A DNA stretch of 40,000 nt from an uncultured Clostridia bacterium (GTDB lineage: Bacteria > Bacillota > Clostridia > Christensenellales > UBA1242): NCBI GenBank assembly GCA_944381145.1, contig CALWJZ010000009.1:1-40000 (forward strand), written 5' to 3'. Of this stretch, positions 1-6,895 are shown piece by piece (the first letter of the stretch is position 1; each line of letters starts with the position of its first letter). Below the pieces are notes generated by a model that worked only from the letters and a program-made list of their open reading frames with translations, did no database searches and had not been told where the DNA came from. A program made the translations under genes and the position numbers.

Positions 1-7
1 TCCTTTT

Positions 8-75
8 TACCATTTGGTATATATATTATATATTTACCATTTGGTAAAAGTCAAGTATTTTATTACCATTTGGTA
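8..75. promoter_or_regulatory. Three-copy palindromic operator upstream of the XRE gene
   Basis: The 12-bp palindrome TACCATTTGGTA (arms TACCA and TGGTA, 2-base spacer) occurs three times, at 8-19, 35-46 and 64-75, spaced 27 and 29 bp apart. All three copies lie directly before the ribosome site of the small XRE repressor. Spacing of nearly three helical turns would put bound dimers on roughly one face of the DNA. Inference: this is the repressor's own operator array and the promoter lies inside it. TATACT at 76-81 is a possible -10, but no convincing -35 was found. Confidence 0.8.
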
Positions 76-103
76 TATACTCCTATATATAAGGAGTTTT
101 TAT

Positions 104-307
104 ATGAATAAGTTTGCAGAAAGATTAAAAGAATTACGAGAAGAAAAAAATCTTACTCAATATGAATTATCAAAACAAATAGGAATAAGCACTGCTTGTA
201 TCAACCGTTGGGAGAAGAGTTTAAGAATTCCTAACATTGACAGCATTATTATTCTTTGCAAATTTTTTAATTGTTCTGCTGATTATTTAATAGGCTTGGA
301 GGATTAA
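104..307 (+). CDS. Small XRE-family (Cro/CI-type) transcriptional repressor
   Basis: A 67-residue protein consisting almost entirely of one helix-turn-helix domain of the XRE/HTH_3 family (about residues 6-62). It has the usual pattern of LKELREEKNLTQYELSKQIG, then the recognition helix around STACINRWEK, and ends in the family-typical SADYLIGLED. The start is ATG 104, 7 bases after AAGGAG at 91-96. An upstream in-frame TTG at 14 is rejected because it lies inside the operators and has no ribosome site. There is no second domain for ligand binding or oligomerisation. The stop is 1 base before the next ATG, so the two genes form one operon. Three palindromes upstream strongly suggest autoregulation. 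The DNA-binding role is clear from the family; the antitoxin-like role is inference. Confidence 0.9.
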   Translation: MNKFAERLKELREEKNLTQYELSKQIGISTACINRWEKSLRIPNIDSIIILCKFFNCSADYLIGLED

Positions 308-308
308 T

Positions 309-1118
309 ATGAAAAGAATACAAATTGTTCCGTTGTCAAGAATGGAAGAAATGAGAAAATATTTTTATGATTACTTAATTGAACTATCTGAATTTGATCC
401 AGATATAAAATTTGATGATAAAGGAATACCAATTTATAATTGGTATGAGTGCTATTGGGACGACAAAGATAGATTTCCTTTTTATTTTTTAGTAGATAAC
501 AAAATTGCAGGTCTTGCTATGATTAGAGAACTTGGGAATATGATTTATGAGATTGCAGAATTTTATGTTTGTCCTGAATTTAGAAAAGATAATAATGCTA
601 TTTGGTTTGCAACTGAAATTACTAATTTATTTGAAGGTCAATTTGTATTTTCAACTAGATTTACCAATCCAAGAGCAATAAAATTCTGGGATAAATTTGC
701 TTTACAGTTTGAAGATAATTCTTATTATGATGATGACATATGGAGAAATTGGACAATAAGAAAAACAAACTTTCAAACTCATACTTTGAATTTACATCCT
801 ACATATTTTAATCTTATAAAAGAAAAAGAGAAAACGCTTGAAGGCAGATTGAATGATGAAAAACGCCAAAACTTTAATATTGGCGACACAATCACTTTTT
901 ATAAAGAACCTGAAAAAATCGAAACAATGAAAGCAATTATTTTAGATAAATTTATCTATAAAGATTTTGATGAAATGGCAAGCATTTTAGATAAAAAATA
1001 TTTAGGTTTTTCAAATTCCACAAAAGAAGAAATGATAAATGTTTATAGAACAATTTACACAAGAGAAGATGAAAATAAATATGGCGTTGTGATATTTAAA
1101 ATAAAGGTTATTTCTTAA
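309..1118 (+). CDS. GNAT acetyltransferase-like / ASCH domain fusion protein
   Basis: 269 residues with two parts. Residues about 5-150 resemble a GNAT acetyltransferase of the COG5628 type: a beta-strand run near 57-90, the acetyl-CoA region near 82-104 and the TNPRAIKFWDKF helix near 119-130. The usual R/Q-x-x-G-x-G/A loop is degenerate: R92-K-D-N-N-A97 has Asn where Gly is expected. Residues about 157-267 are an ASCH domain, with LNLHPTYFNLIKEKEKTLEGRL at 160-181 and IGDTITFY at 191-198. ASCH proteins are RNA-binding or act on N4-acetylcytidine (for example YqfB). GGAGG at 298-302 sits 6 bases before the ATG. The gene is cotranscribed with the XRE repressor and followed by a terminator. 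Possible roles are RNA or nucleotide modification, or the toxin-like half of an autoregulated pair. The substrate is unknown. Confidence 0.75.
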   Translation: MKRIQIVPLSRMEEMRKYFYDYLIELSEFDPDIKFDDKGIPIYNWYECYWDDKDRFPFYFLVDNKIAGLAMIRELGNMIYEIAEFYVCPEFRKDNNAIWFATEITNLFEGQFVFSTRFTNPRAIKFWDKFALQFEDNSYYDDDIWRNWTIRKTNFQTHTLNLHPTYFNLIKEKEKTLEGRLNDEKRQNFNIGDTITFYKEPEKIETMKAIILDKFIYKDFDEMASILDKKYLGFSNSTKEEMINVYRTIYTREDENKYGVVIFKIKVIS

Positions 1119-1129
1119 AAACATTATCG

Positions 1130-1161
1130 GGTGTGAGATTATTTATATCTCCACCTTTTTT
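1130..1161 (+). terminator. Intrinsic terminator after the GNAT-ASCH gene
   Basis: Arms GGTG + GAGAT (1130-1139) and ATCTC + CACC (1147-1155) form a stem with one bulged T, then six T at 1156-1161. It lies 12 bases past the stop codon. Confidence 0.8.
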
Positions 1162-1522
1162 AATGTAATTAAAAGATAATTACTTAAAGTTTCGACAATA
1201 CTTTGGGTTACTGACAACTAAAAATTTGCTGTTTTTTAATTTTTTATTGGTTTTAAGATTTATGCTTTAAATATTTTTAATAATCAATATGATTGATACT
1301 CTTTTTATTATAATATAACAAAACCGAAATTGACAAAGTAATTGCTGTCTGATAAGTAATGTTATAATTTCTCGTCAGCATTTTTTGTTTAATGCCTTAA
1401 TTAAATTTATACAACAAATTTGAATCAATAATATTTTGTTTCTAATCTAGTTAATACTTAAATAGTTATATTTATTTGAAATGTTATTTGTGTTAGTCGT
1501 ATCAACTTTATAATATAAAAAT
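1162..1522. other. Gene-free AT-rich gap between convergent units
   Basis: About 360 bases between the terminator of the XRE/GNAT-ASCH unit and the terminator of pflBA. No ORF with a ribosome site was seen. It holds an isolated TTCGACA (Spo0A-box-like) at 1191-1197, a TTGACA at 1330-1335 and a TATAAT at 1363-1368 (27 bases apart, too far for one promoter), and a weak GCTG/CAGC hairpin followed by six T near 1344-1386. None of these points to a defined gene. Confidence 0.5.
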
Positions 1523-1554
1523 AAAAAAAGAGTAATTTAATTAAGCTACTCTTT
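1523..1554 (-). terminator. Intrinsic terminator of pflBA
   Basis: On the minus strand AAAGAGTA (1547-1554) pairs with TACTCTTT (1527-1534), followed by a run of T (complement of 1523-1529). It begins a few bases after the pflA stop. Confidence 0.85.
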
Positions 1555-1560
1555 CCCCAA

Positions 1561-2295
1561 TTAATTTTGTTTGATATTATTAACTTTTAATAAAATATCT
1601 TGTAATTTTTTTAATTCAAAATCGCTCATTTCTGGAATATTTTCTAAACGATAAGGAATTTTTAAATCCTTGTATTTGTGTACACCAAAAGTTTTGTATG
1701 GCAATAATTCCACATTATCTACATTTTTTATAGTTGAAATAAAATTTTTTAAACTTTCTATATTTTGTGTGTTATCATTTAATTTAGGGACTATTACTTG
1801 TCTTATCCAAACTTTACATTTTTTAGTATTTAAAACTGACAAAAAACGATTAAATTCAGACATATCTTTGCCTGTAATTTTTTTATAATTACTTTCATCA
1901 GAAGCTTTTATATCCAAAATTACCAAATCTACAAGTTCCAAAATTTCTTCGTAATGCCCTATTCCAACACCAGCTGTATCAATTGCCGAATTGATATTGT
2001 ATTTTTTACACAGTTTCAAACATTCTATCAAAAACTCAGGTTGAAGCAAAGGTTCACCACCTGAAAATGTAACCCCTCCACTTTCGCCAAAATAATTTTT
2101 GTACCTTAGAATATTTTCAATAAGTTTCTCTGGAGTTATTTTTTGTACATTTTTTTGAATATCCCATGTTTCTGGATTATGACAATATAAACATCTTAAC
2201 TTACAACCTTGCATAAAAACGACATATCTAATTCCTGGACCGTCAACAAGACCCATAGTTTCTACGCTATTTATGTTTCCATAAATCTTGTTCAT
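1561..2295 (-). CDS. pflA: Pyruvate formate-lyase activating enzyme (radical SAM)
   Basis: 244 residues, the usual length for PflA. This cytosolic radical-SAM enzyme installs the glycyl radical on PflB using S-adenosylmethionine and reduced flavodoxin or ferredoxin. The [4Fe-4S]-binding CxxxCxxC motif is at C31, C35 and C38 within GCKLRCLYCHNPETW. The SAM-binding GGE motif follows in VTFSGGEPLLQPEFL, and the N-terminal SVETMGLVDGPGIRYVVF is typical of the family. ATG 2295 follows AGGGTGAG. The gene starts 9 bases after the pflB stop, so the two are cotranscribed and end at the terminator at 1523-1554. No sign of damage. Confidence 0.97.
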   Translation of the reverse strand: MNKIYGNINSVETMGLVDGPGIRYVVFMQGCKLRCLYCHNPETWDIQKNVQKITPEKLIENILRYKNYFGESGGVTFSGGEPLLQPEFLIECLKLCKKYNINSAIDTAGVGIGHYEEILELVDLVILDIKASDESNYKKITGKDMSEFNRFLSVLNTKKCKVWIRQVIVPKLNDNTQNIESLKNFISTIKNVDNVELLPYKTFGVHKYKDLKIPYRLENIPEMSDFELKKLQDILLKVNNIKQN

Positions 2296-2304
2296 TTTCT
2301 CACC

Positions 2305-4557
2305 CTAAATTTTTTCATGAAAGGTTCTTGCAATAACTTCTTCTTGATGGGCTCTACTTAATTTATTGAAATTAACTGCATAACCTGAAACTCTAATTGT
2401 AAGAGTAGGATATTTATCTGGATTATTCATAGCGTCTATTAACTTTTCTCTATCTAACACATTTACATTAATATGTTGTGCTCCTTGTTTGAAATACCCA
2501 TCTAAAATACTAACTAAATTTTTAATTCTTGAATTTTCATTATTACCTAAAGCGTTCGGAATAATTGAAAATGTATTTGAAACACCATCTTGACAACAAT
2601 CACAATAAGGAATTTTTGCAACAGAATTTAGCGATGCTAAAGCTCCAGAATTATCTCTACCATGCATAGGATTTGCACCTGGTGCAAAAGGCTCCCCTGC
2701 CTTTCTACCATCTGGAGTATTACCCGTTTTCTTGCCATACATTACATTAGAAGTTATGGTCAAAGCTGACAAAGTATGTTTAGCATTTCTATATAATTTG
2801 TGTCTTTTTAGTGAAGATATAAAATGTTCTACAACTTCTACAGCAATTTTATCAACTCTATCGTCATCATTACCATACTTAGGATAATCTCCTACTACTT
2901 CAAAATCTGTAGCTATACCTAATTCATTTCTAATTGGTGTAACTTTTGCATATTTTATTGCAGACAACGAGTCAACTGCAACAGAAAGTCCCGCAATACC
3001 AAAAGCCATAAGTCTTTCTACATTTGTATCATGCAAAGCCATCTGTCCAGCTTCGTATGCATATTTGTCATGCATATAGTGAATTACATTCATAGCATCT
3101 ATATATGTATCTGCTACTTTGTTTAATAATTCAAAGTATGCTTTTTTTACATGCTCATACTTCAAAACCCCATCATCTAGCTTTGGAATATTATATACTA
3201 CTTGCTTCCCTGATTTTTCGTCTTTCCCCTCATTAATAGAATACAGAAGTGCCTTAGCCAAATTACATCTAGCGCCAAAAAATTGCATTTGTTTACCAAC
3301 TTTCATAGCTGAAACACAACACGCAATAGCATAATCATTTCCATATATTGGACGCATAAGATCATCACTTTCGTACTGAATACTATCTGTCAAAATAGAA
3401 ATCTTTGCACAATATTTTTTGAATTTATCTGGCAAATTAGTTGACCATAAGACTGTCAAATTTGGTTCTGGGCTAGGCTCTAAGTTAATCAAAGTATGCA
3501 AAAATCTAAATGAATTTTTGGTTACTAAACTTTTGTCTTCATTTAACATACCACCAATACTTTCTGTAACCCAAGTTGGATCACCACCAAAAACCTCATC
3601 GTATTCTGGGGTTCTTAAATGTCTAACTAAACGAAGTTTAATAATAAACTGATCTACTAGTTCCTGAGCTTGTTCTTCTGTTAAAATTCCATTACGTTTG
3701 TCTCTTTCTATATAAATATCCAAAAATGTTGATACTCTACCCAAACTCATTGCTGCACCATTATTTTCTTTAACTGTAGCAAGGTAAGCAAAATAAGTCC
3801 ACTGAAATGCTTCCTTTGCATTTTTTGCAGGATTAGATATATCAAACCCATAAGTTTTTGCCATATCTTTGATTTGTTGCAATGCTCTGTATTGCATACT
3901 TAATTCTTCTCTAATTCTTATTGACTCTTCATCTGTAATTTCGAACTTATTTTCCCACTCGTATTTTTTTTCTTCCATTAAAGCGTCTATACCATAAAGG
4001 GCAACTCTTCTATAATCACCAATAATTCTTCCACGACCATATGCATCAGGAAGTCCAGTAATTAAACCTGCACTCCTTGCACGACGAATTGCTGGGCTAT
4101 AAGCATCAAAAACGCCATCATTATGAGTTTTTCGTATTTGACTTTCAAAAATTTGACTTATCTTTGGGTTTAAATGCTTATTATATGCACTAAGTGCACT
4201 TTTCACCATTCTAATTCCACCAAATGGATTAACTATTCTTTTTAGTGGTTTATCTGATTGCAATCCAACAATTACTTCATTAGATTTGCTAATATATCCA
4301 GCAGGAAAATTATTAATACCAGAAATATGTTTCAAATCAACATCTAAAAGTCTTAATTTCCTTTCTTTTGCTAGTGATTTTTTACAAATGTTCCAAACTT
4401 TGCTTGTTTTTTTGCTTGAAGGTTTCAAAAAAGATTCATCACCTTTGTACTCGGTGTAATTTTGCTCTATAAAATTTTCTACATTTATTTCGTTTTTCCA
4501 CACATCTCCTTTGAAAGATGTCCAACCTATATTATCTTTTATAAATTCACTTATCAT
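2305..4557 (-). CDS. pflB: Pyruvate formate-lyase (formate C-acetyltransferase)
   Basis: 750 residues, full length for PFL. It converts pyruvate and CoA to acetyl-CoA and formate by a glycyl-radical mechanism and is active only without oxygen. The active-site cysteine pair is C413-C414 in IACCVSAM; many PFLs have CCVSPM, so Ala replaces Pro here. The radical glycine is G725 in RVSGYAVNF near the C terminus. Other hallmarks are [20 protein letters not shown] at 172-191 and [22 protein letters not shown] at 614-635. The start is ATG 4557 with a GGGAG ribosome site. The promoter TTGAAA-17-TATAAT is at 4579-4607 and overlaps one arm of the inverted repeat shared with the divergent dehydrogenase gene. 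pflA follows in the operon. Confidence 0.98.
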   Translation of the reverse strand: MISEFIKDNIGWTSFKGDVWKNEINVENFIEQNYTEYKGDESFLKPSSKKTSKVWNICKKSLAKERKLRLLDVDLKHISGINNFPAGYISKSNEVIVGLQSDKPLKRIVNPFGGIRMVKSALSAYNKHLNPKISQIFESQIRKTHNDGVFDAYSPAIRRARSAGLITGLPDAYGRGRIIGDYRRVALYGIDALMEEKKYEWENKFEITDEESIRIREELSMQYRALQQIKDMAKTYGFDISNPAKNAKEAFQWTYFAYLATVKENNGAAMSLGRVSTFLDIYIERDKRNGILTEEQAQELVDQFIIKLRLVRHLRTPEYDEVFGGDPTWVTESIGGMLNEDKSLVTKNSFRFLHTLINLEPSPEPNLTVLWSTNLPDKFKKYCAKISILTDSIQYESDDLMRPIYGNDYAIACCVSAMKVGKQMQFFGARCNLAKALLYSINEGKDEKSGKQVVYNIPKLDDGVLKYEHVKKAYFELLNKVADTYIDAMNVIHYMHDKYAYEAGQMALHDTNVERLMAFGIAGLSVAVDSLSAIKYAKVTPIRNELGIATDFEVVGDYPKYGNDDDRVDKIAVEVVEHFISSLKRHKLYRNAKHTLSALTITSNVMYGKKTGNTPDGRKAGEPFAPGANPMHGRDNSGALASLNSVAKIPYCDCCQDGVSNTFSIIPNALGNNENSRIKNLVSILDGYFKQGAQHINVNVLDREKLIDAMNNPDKYPTLTIRVSGYAVNFNKLSRAHQEEVIARTFHEKI

Positions 4558-4578
4558 ATGTCTTTTCTCCCGATAAAT

Positions 4579-4607
4579 ATTATATTATAATTATATTGAT
4601 ATTTCAA
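4579..4607 (-). promoter_or_regulatory. pflB promoter
   Basis: On the minus strand, -35 TTGAAA (4602-4607), 17-base spacer and perfect -10 TATAAT (4579-4584), about 20 bases before the start codon. The -35 overlaps the left arm of the 4605-4663 inverted repeat. Confidence 0.75.
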
Positions 4608-4663
4608 ATAATAAAACATATAAAAATATTTTATTTATTGTAATTGTTGTGTTTTATTATTTG
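4605..4663. repeat. Perfect 14-bp inverted repeat shared by divergent promoters
   Basis: CAAATAATAAAACA at 4605-4618 and its exact reverse complement TGTTTTATTATTTG at 4650-4663, separated by 31 bases. Read in the direction of each promoter, both arms are TGTTTTATTATTTG and their final TTG begins the -35 box (TTGAAA for pflB, TTGGCA for the dehydrogenase). It could be paired activator or repressor sites, or matched UP-like elements. No known operator consensus was recognised. Confidence 0.75.
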
Positions 4664-4688
4664 GCATTTTTGTAAAAAATGATAAAAT
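4661..4688 (+). promoter_or_regulatory. Promoter of the amine-dehydrogenase-like gene
   Basis: -35 TTGGCA (4661-4666), 16-base spacer, -10 TAAAAT (4683-4688), then GGAGG at 4707-4711 before ATG 4719. The -35 overlaps the right arm of the inverted repeat. Confidence 0.65.
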
Positions 4689-4718
4689 AAATGTAATGAA
4701 TGAAATGGAGGAATAAAT

Positions 4719-5780
4719 ATGAAACAAATTAAAGTTGCTCAAATAGGTTGTGGCAAAATGAGTGCATATACAATGAGATATGTTTATGAAAAAAAAGGAA
4801 CTATAGTATGCGCTTTTGACGTAGCAGAAGATAGAATCGGCAAAGACATTGGAAAAATAATAGGTTGCAAGGACACTGGAATTACTATTTCGCCAATATC
4901 CGAAATTGATAAAGTTCTAAAAAAAGCAAAACCAGATATTGCAATTATTACAACCATGAGTTTAATGAAAGATGTTGAAGAAGCATTTGAAGCCTGTGCT
5001 AGAAATGGAGTTAATGCAATTTCAACATGTGAAGAAGCTTTTTATCCATGGAATTCTTCCGAAGTACTTACCAAAAAATTGGATAAACTTGCAAAAGAAA
5101 ATAATTGTACTTTATGTGGATCTGGTTATCAAGATGTTTCATGGGGAAGTCTAATAGGAATGCTGTGTGGAACAACTCAAAGTATAAAGAAAATCAAAGG
5201 TAGAAGCAGTTACAATGTAGAAGACTATGGTATTGCTCTTGCACAAGTTCACGGTGCTGGATTACCTCTTGATAGATTTGAAAAAGAAATAGCTTCTGCA
5301 GACAACGTATCAGATAAAGTTAGACAAGAGTTGATCAAAAAAGGCGAATTTTTGCCATCTTATATGTGGACAGTAAACGGTTGGCTATGTTCTTATCTAG
5401 GTTTAACTGTAACAAAACAAACACAAAAATGTATCCCACAAACTTATAAAAAAGATTTGCATTCTAGTACATTAGGTATGACAATCAAAAAAGGTTGTGC
5501 AACAGGAATGAGTGCAATTGTAACAACAGAAACTAAAGAAGGTATAGTTATAGAAAGTGAGTGCATAGGAAAAGTGTATGCACCTGAAGAATTTGATCAA
5601 AATGAATGGACAGTCGAAGGAGAGCCTACTACTACACTAATAGTTAATAAACCAGCAACTGTAGAAATGACTTGTGCTACAGTAGTAAACAGATTAATTG
5701 ATGTTATTAATGCAGAACCAGGCTATGTAACAACTGAAAAAATGGGTGATGTACATTTTGTTGACGAATTAAAAAAATAG
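4719..5780 (+). CDS. 2,4-diaminopentanoate dehydrogenase-like NAD(P)-dependent oxidoreductase
   Basis: 353 residues. An N-terminal Rossmann domain starts at VAQIGCGKMSAYTMR (residues 6-20), and the C-terminal domain is dihydrodipicolinate-reductase-like. The overall pattern, including STCEEAFYPW and CGSGYQDVSWGSLIG, fits the Ord / NAD(P)H-dependent amine dehydrogenase family. In ornithine-fermenting clostridia, Ord oxidises 2,4-diaminopentanoate. None of the other ornithine-oxidation genes (oraE, oraS, ortA, ortB) is nearby, so the substrate is uncertain; other amino-acid-derived amines are possible. GGAGG lies 7 bases before the ATG. It is a single-gene unit, divergent from pflB under a shared regulatory repeat, and followed by a bidirectional terminator. 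The family call is good; the exact reaction is not established. Confidence 0.7.
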   Translation: MKQIKVAQIGCGKMSAYTMRYVYEKKGTIVCAFDVAEDRIGKDIGKIIGCKDTGITISPISEIDKVLKKAKPDIAIITTMSLMKDVEEAFEACARNGVNAISTCEEAFYPWNSSEVLTKKLDKLAKENNCTLCGSGYQDVSWGSLIGMLCGTTQSIKKIKGRSSYNVEDYGIALAQVHGAGLPLDRFEKEIASADNVSDKVRQELIKKGEFLPSYMWTVNGWLCSYLGLTVTKQTQKCIPQTYKKDLHSSTLGMTIKKGCATGMSAIVTTETKEGIVIESECIGKVYAPEEFDQNEWTVEGEPTTTLIVNKPATVEMTCATVVNRLIDVINAEPGYVTTEKMGDVHFVDELKK

Positions 5781-5786
5781 TATATC

Positions 5787-5822
5787 AAAAAAAATGAAAC
5801 ATAGAAATGTTTCATTTTTTTT
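5787..5822. terminator. Bidirectional intrinsic terminator
   Basis: Arms AAATGAAACAT (5792-5802) and ATGTTTCATTT (5807-5817) are perfect with loop AGAA, flanked by an A-run on the left and a T-run on the right. It serves the dehydrogenase gene and the convergent membrane-protein gene. Confidence 0.85.
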
Positions 5823-6201
5823 AAACAACTAGTGGAAGTATAATACCAAGAATAACTACTAACAATAATACAAAATACAAAACTTTCCAAACGGCTTGTT
5901 TGTTTCTTACATACTTCCATGCCAAATAAGCAACAATACATATAGCCAAAGCTGTAGCGACACCTTGAAGAATAGCTACAAATTGTAATTGAACTCCACA
6001 AAGAGCTAAAATTGAAGCAATTAAATACAAAATTGCCATTGCTCCTATGCACCAGAAACTTGTTTTGTTAAGTCCCCATGTTCTAATTCCACTTGATTTG
6101 TGTGAACGCGTTTGAGTAGATTTTGTTTGTGTGGAAGAAGATTTGCTTGTTGTACGAGCAGGCTTCTTAGTTGTAGTAGTTTTTTTCTTTGTTTCAGCCA
6201 T
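5821..6201 (-). CDS. Small membrane protein with Lys/Thr/Ser-rich N-terminal tail
   Basis: 126 residues, family not recognised. The first ~40 residues are strongly basic and low in complexity (MAETKKKTTTTKKPARTTSK, then Ser/Thr/Gln repeats), reminiscent of histone-H1-like tails. Three hydrophobic segments follow at about 47-67, 72-93 and 103-125, and the protein ends in the membrane segment. The start is taken as ATG 6201, because AAGGAG ends 9 bases upstream; an ATG at 6210 would touch the ribosome site. The tail could bind nucleic acid or phospholipid head groups, or simply be a cytosolic anchor. It is convergent with the dehydrogenase gene and shares its terminator. No function can be assigned. 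Confidence 0.75.
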   Translation of the reverse strand: MAETKKKTTTTKKPARTTSKSSSTQTKSTQTRSHKSSGIRTWGLNKTSFWCIGAMAILYLIASILALCGVQLQFVAILQGVATALAICIVAYLAWKYVRNKQAVWKVLYFVLLLVVILGIILPLVV

Positions 6202-6401
6202 GAATATCATCTCCTTTTATATCTTTATTTCTAATAATTTTAACATAAATAAACAATTTTGTATAAATATTTTATATGATTATTTTAATTTTTATGATAT
6301 AAAGATATCTATAATTAATATGAAACATACAAATTTTAAGTAATTTTAATTATCTATATAACTAAAATATATTTTTCTAATTTATTTAAATTTTTTTTAA
6401 A

Positions 6402-6454
6402 AAATACTTTATTTATTCATATAAATATTTTTATTAGAACAAAATAAAGTATTT
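6402..6454 (-). terminator. Terminator-like inverted repeat after superoxide reductase
   Basis: Perfect 13-bp arms AAATACTTTATTT (6402-6414) and AAATAAAGTATTT (6442-6454) with a 27-base AT-rich loop, just past the stop of the minus-strand gene. Six T follow the stem on that strand. Confidence 0.6.
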
Positions 6455-6460
6455 TTTTTA

Positions 6461-6835
6461 TTAAAAATCTTGTTTCCAAAGTCCATGAAGATTACAATAA
6501 GCATAAGCTGATTTTACTTTGTCACCATCACAAAGGCTAAAATAAACTACAGGCTCACTATCAGTTCTTAGTTTTTTTCGCTGATTGCCTTGTTCTGTTT
6601 CCAATGCAACCCAACTGATATTATGTTCTTCTGTCATAGGATGAAGTATAGAGCTTACCGTGATTTTTACTAAATTGTCTTTTTGCTCAATTACAGGTAT
6701 ATGTTTCTCTTGTGTTGCATCGACAGTATTTGGTTCGATTTTTTCCATTACTTCACCACAACACATAACTTTTACTCCACTGCTATGTGCATATGCTATT
6801 ATATTTCCACAATGTTTACACCTGAAAAATTCCAT
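6461..6835 (-). CDS. dfx: Desulfoferrodoxin (superoxide reductase)
   Basis: 124 residues, a two-domain (class I) superoxide reductase. It reduces superoxide to peroxide in the cytosol without releasing oxygen, as anaerobes need. The N-terminal desulforedoxin-type centre I has all four cysteines (C6, C9, C25, C26). The catalytic centre II Fe(His)4Cys site is complete: H45, H65, H71, H117 and C114, and the catalytic EKHIP motif holds E43 and K44. ATG 6835 follows AGGAG. A good promoter (TTTACA-17-TATATT, 6867-6895) overlaps the end of hydA, so the gene can be expressed apart from the hydrogenase operon. The electron donor is probably rubredoxin, not seen here. Confidence 0.97.
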   Translation of the reverse strand: MEFFRCKHCGNIIAYAHSSGVKVMCCGEVMEKIEPNTVDATQEKHIPVIEQKDNLVKITVSSILHPMTEEHNISWVALETEQGNQRKKLRTDSEPVVYFSLCDGDKVKSAYAYCNLHGLWKQDF

Positions 6836-6866
6836 TTCTATTCTCCTTTGTTTATAAATTATTAAT

Positions 6867-6895
6867 AATATAATACGAGTTTAAAATTTTGTAAA
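6867..6895 (-). promoter_or_regulatory. Promoter of superoxide reductase
   Basis: On the minus strand, -35 TTTACA (6890-6895), 17-base spacer, -10 TATATT (6867-6872), about 30 bases before the start codon. Confidence 0.6.

Noticed and set aside
1191..1197. TTCGACA, a Spo0A-box match on the minus strand
   Set aside because: It lies between the terminators of two convergent units with no gene start nearby; a 7-base match is expected by chance.
1330..1368. TTGACA and TATAAT as a promoter for an unseen gene
   Set aside because: They are 27 bases apart, far over the normal spacing, and no gene or structured RNA follows.
2305..4557. PFL-like enzyme being a different glycyl-radical enzyme (choline or glycerol type)
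   Set aside because: The double cysteine C413-C414 and the length are those of true pyruvate formate-lyase, and the adjacent activase is of the short PflA type without extra ferredoxin domains.
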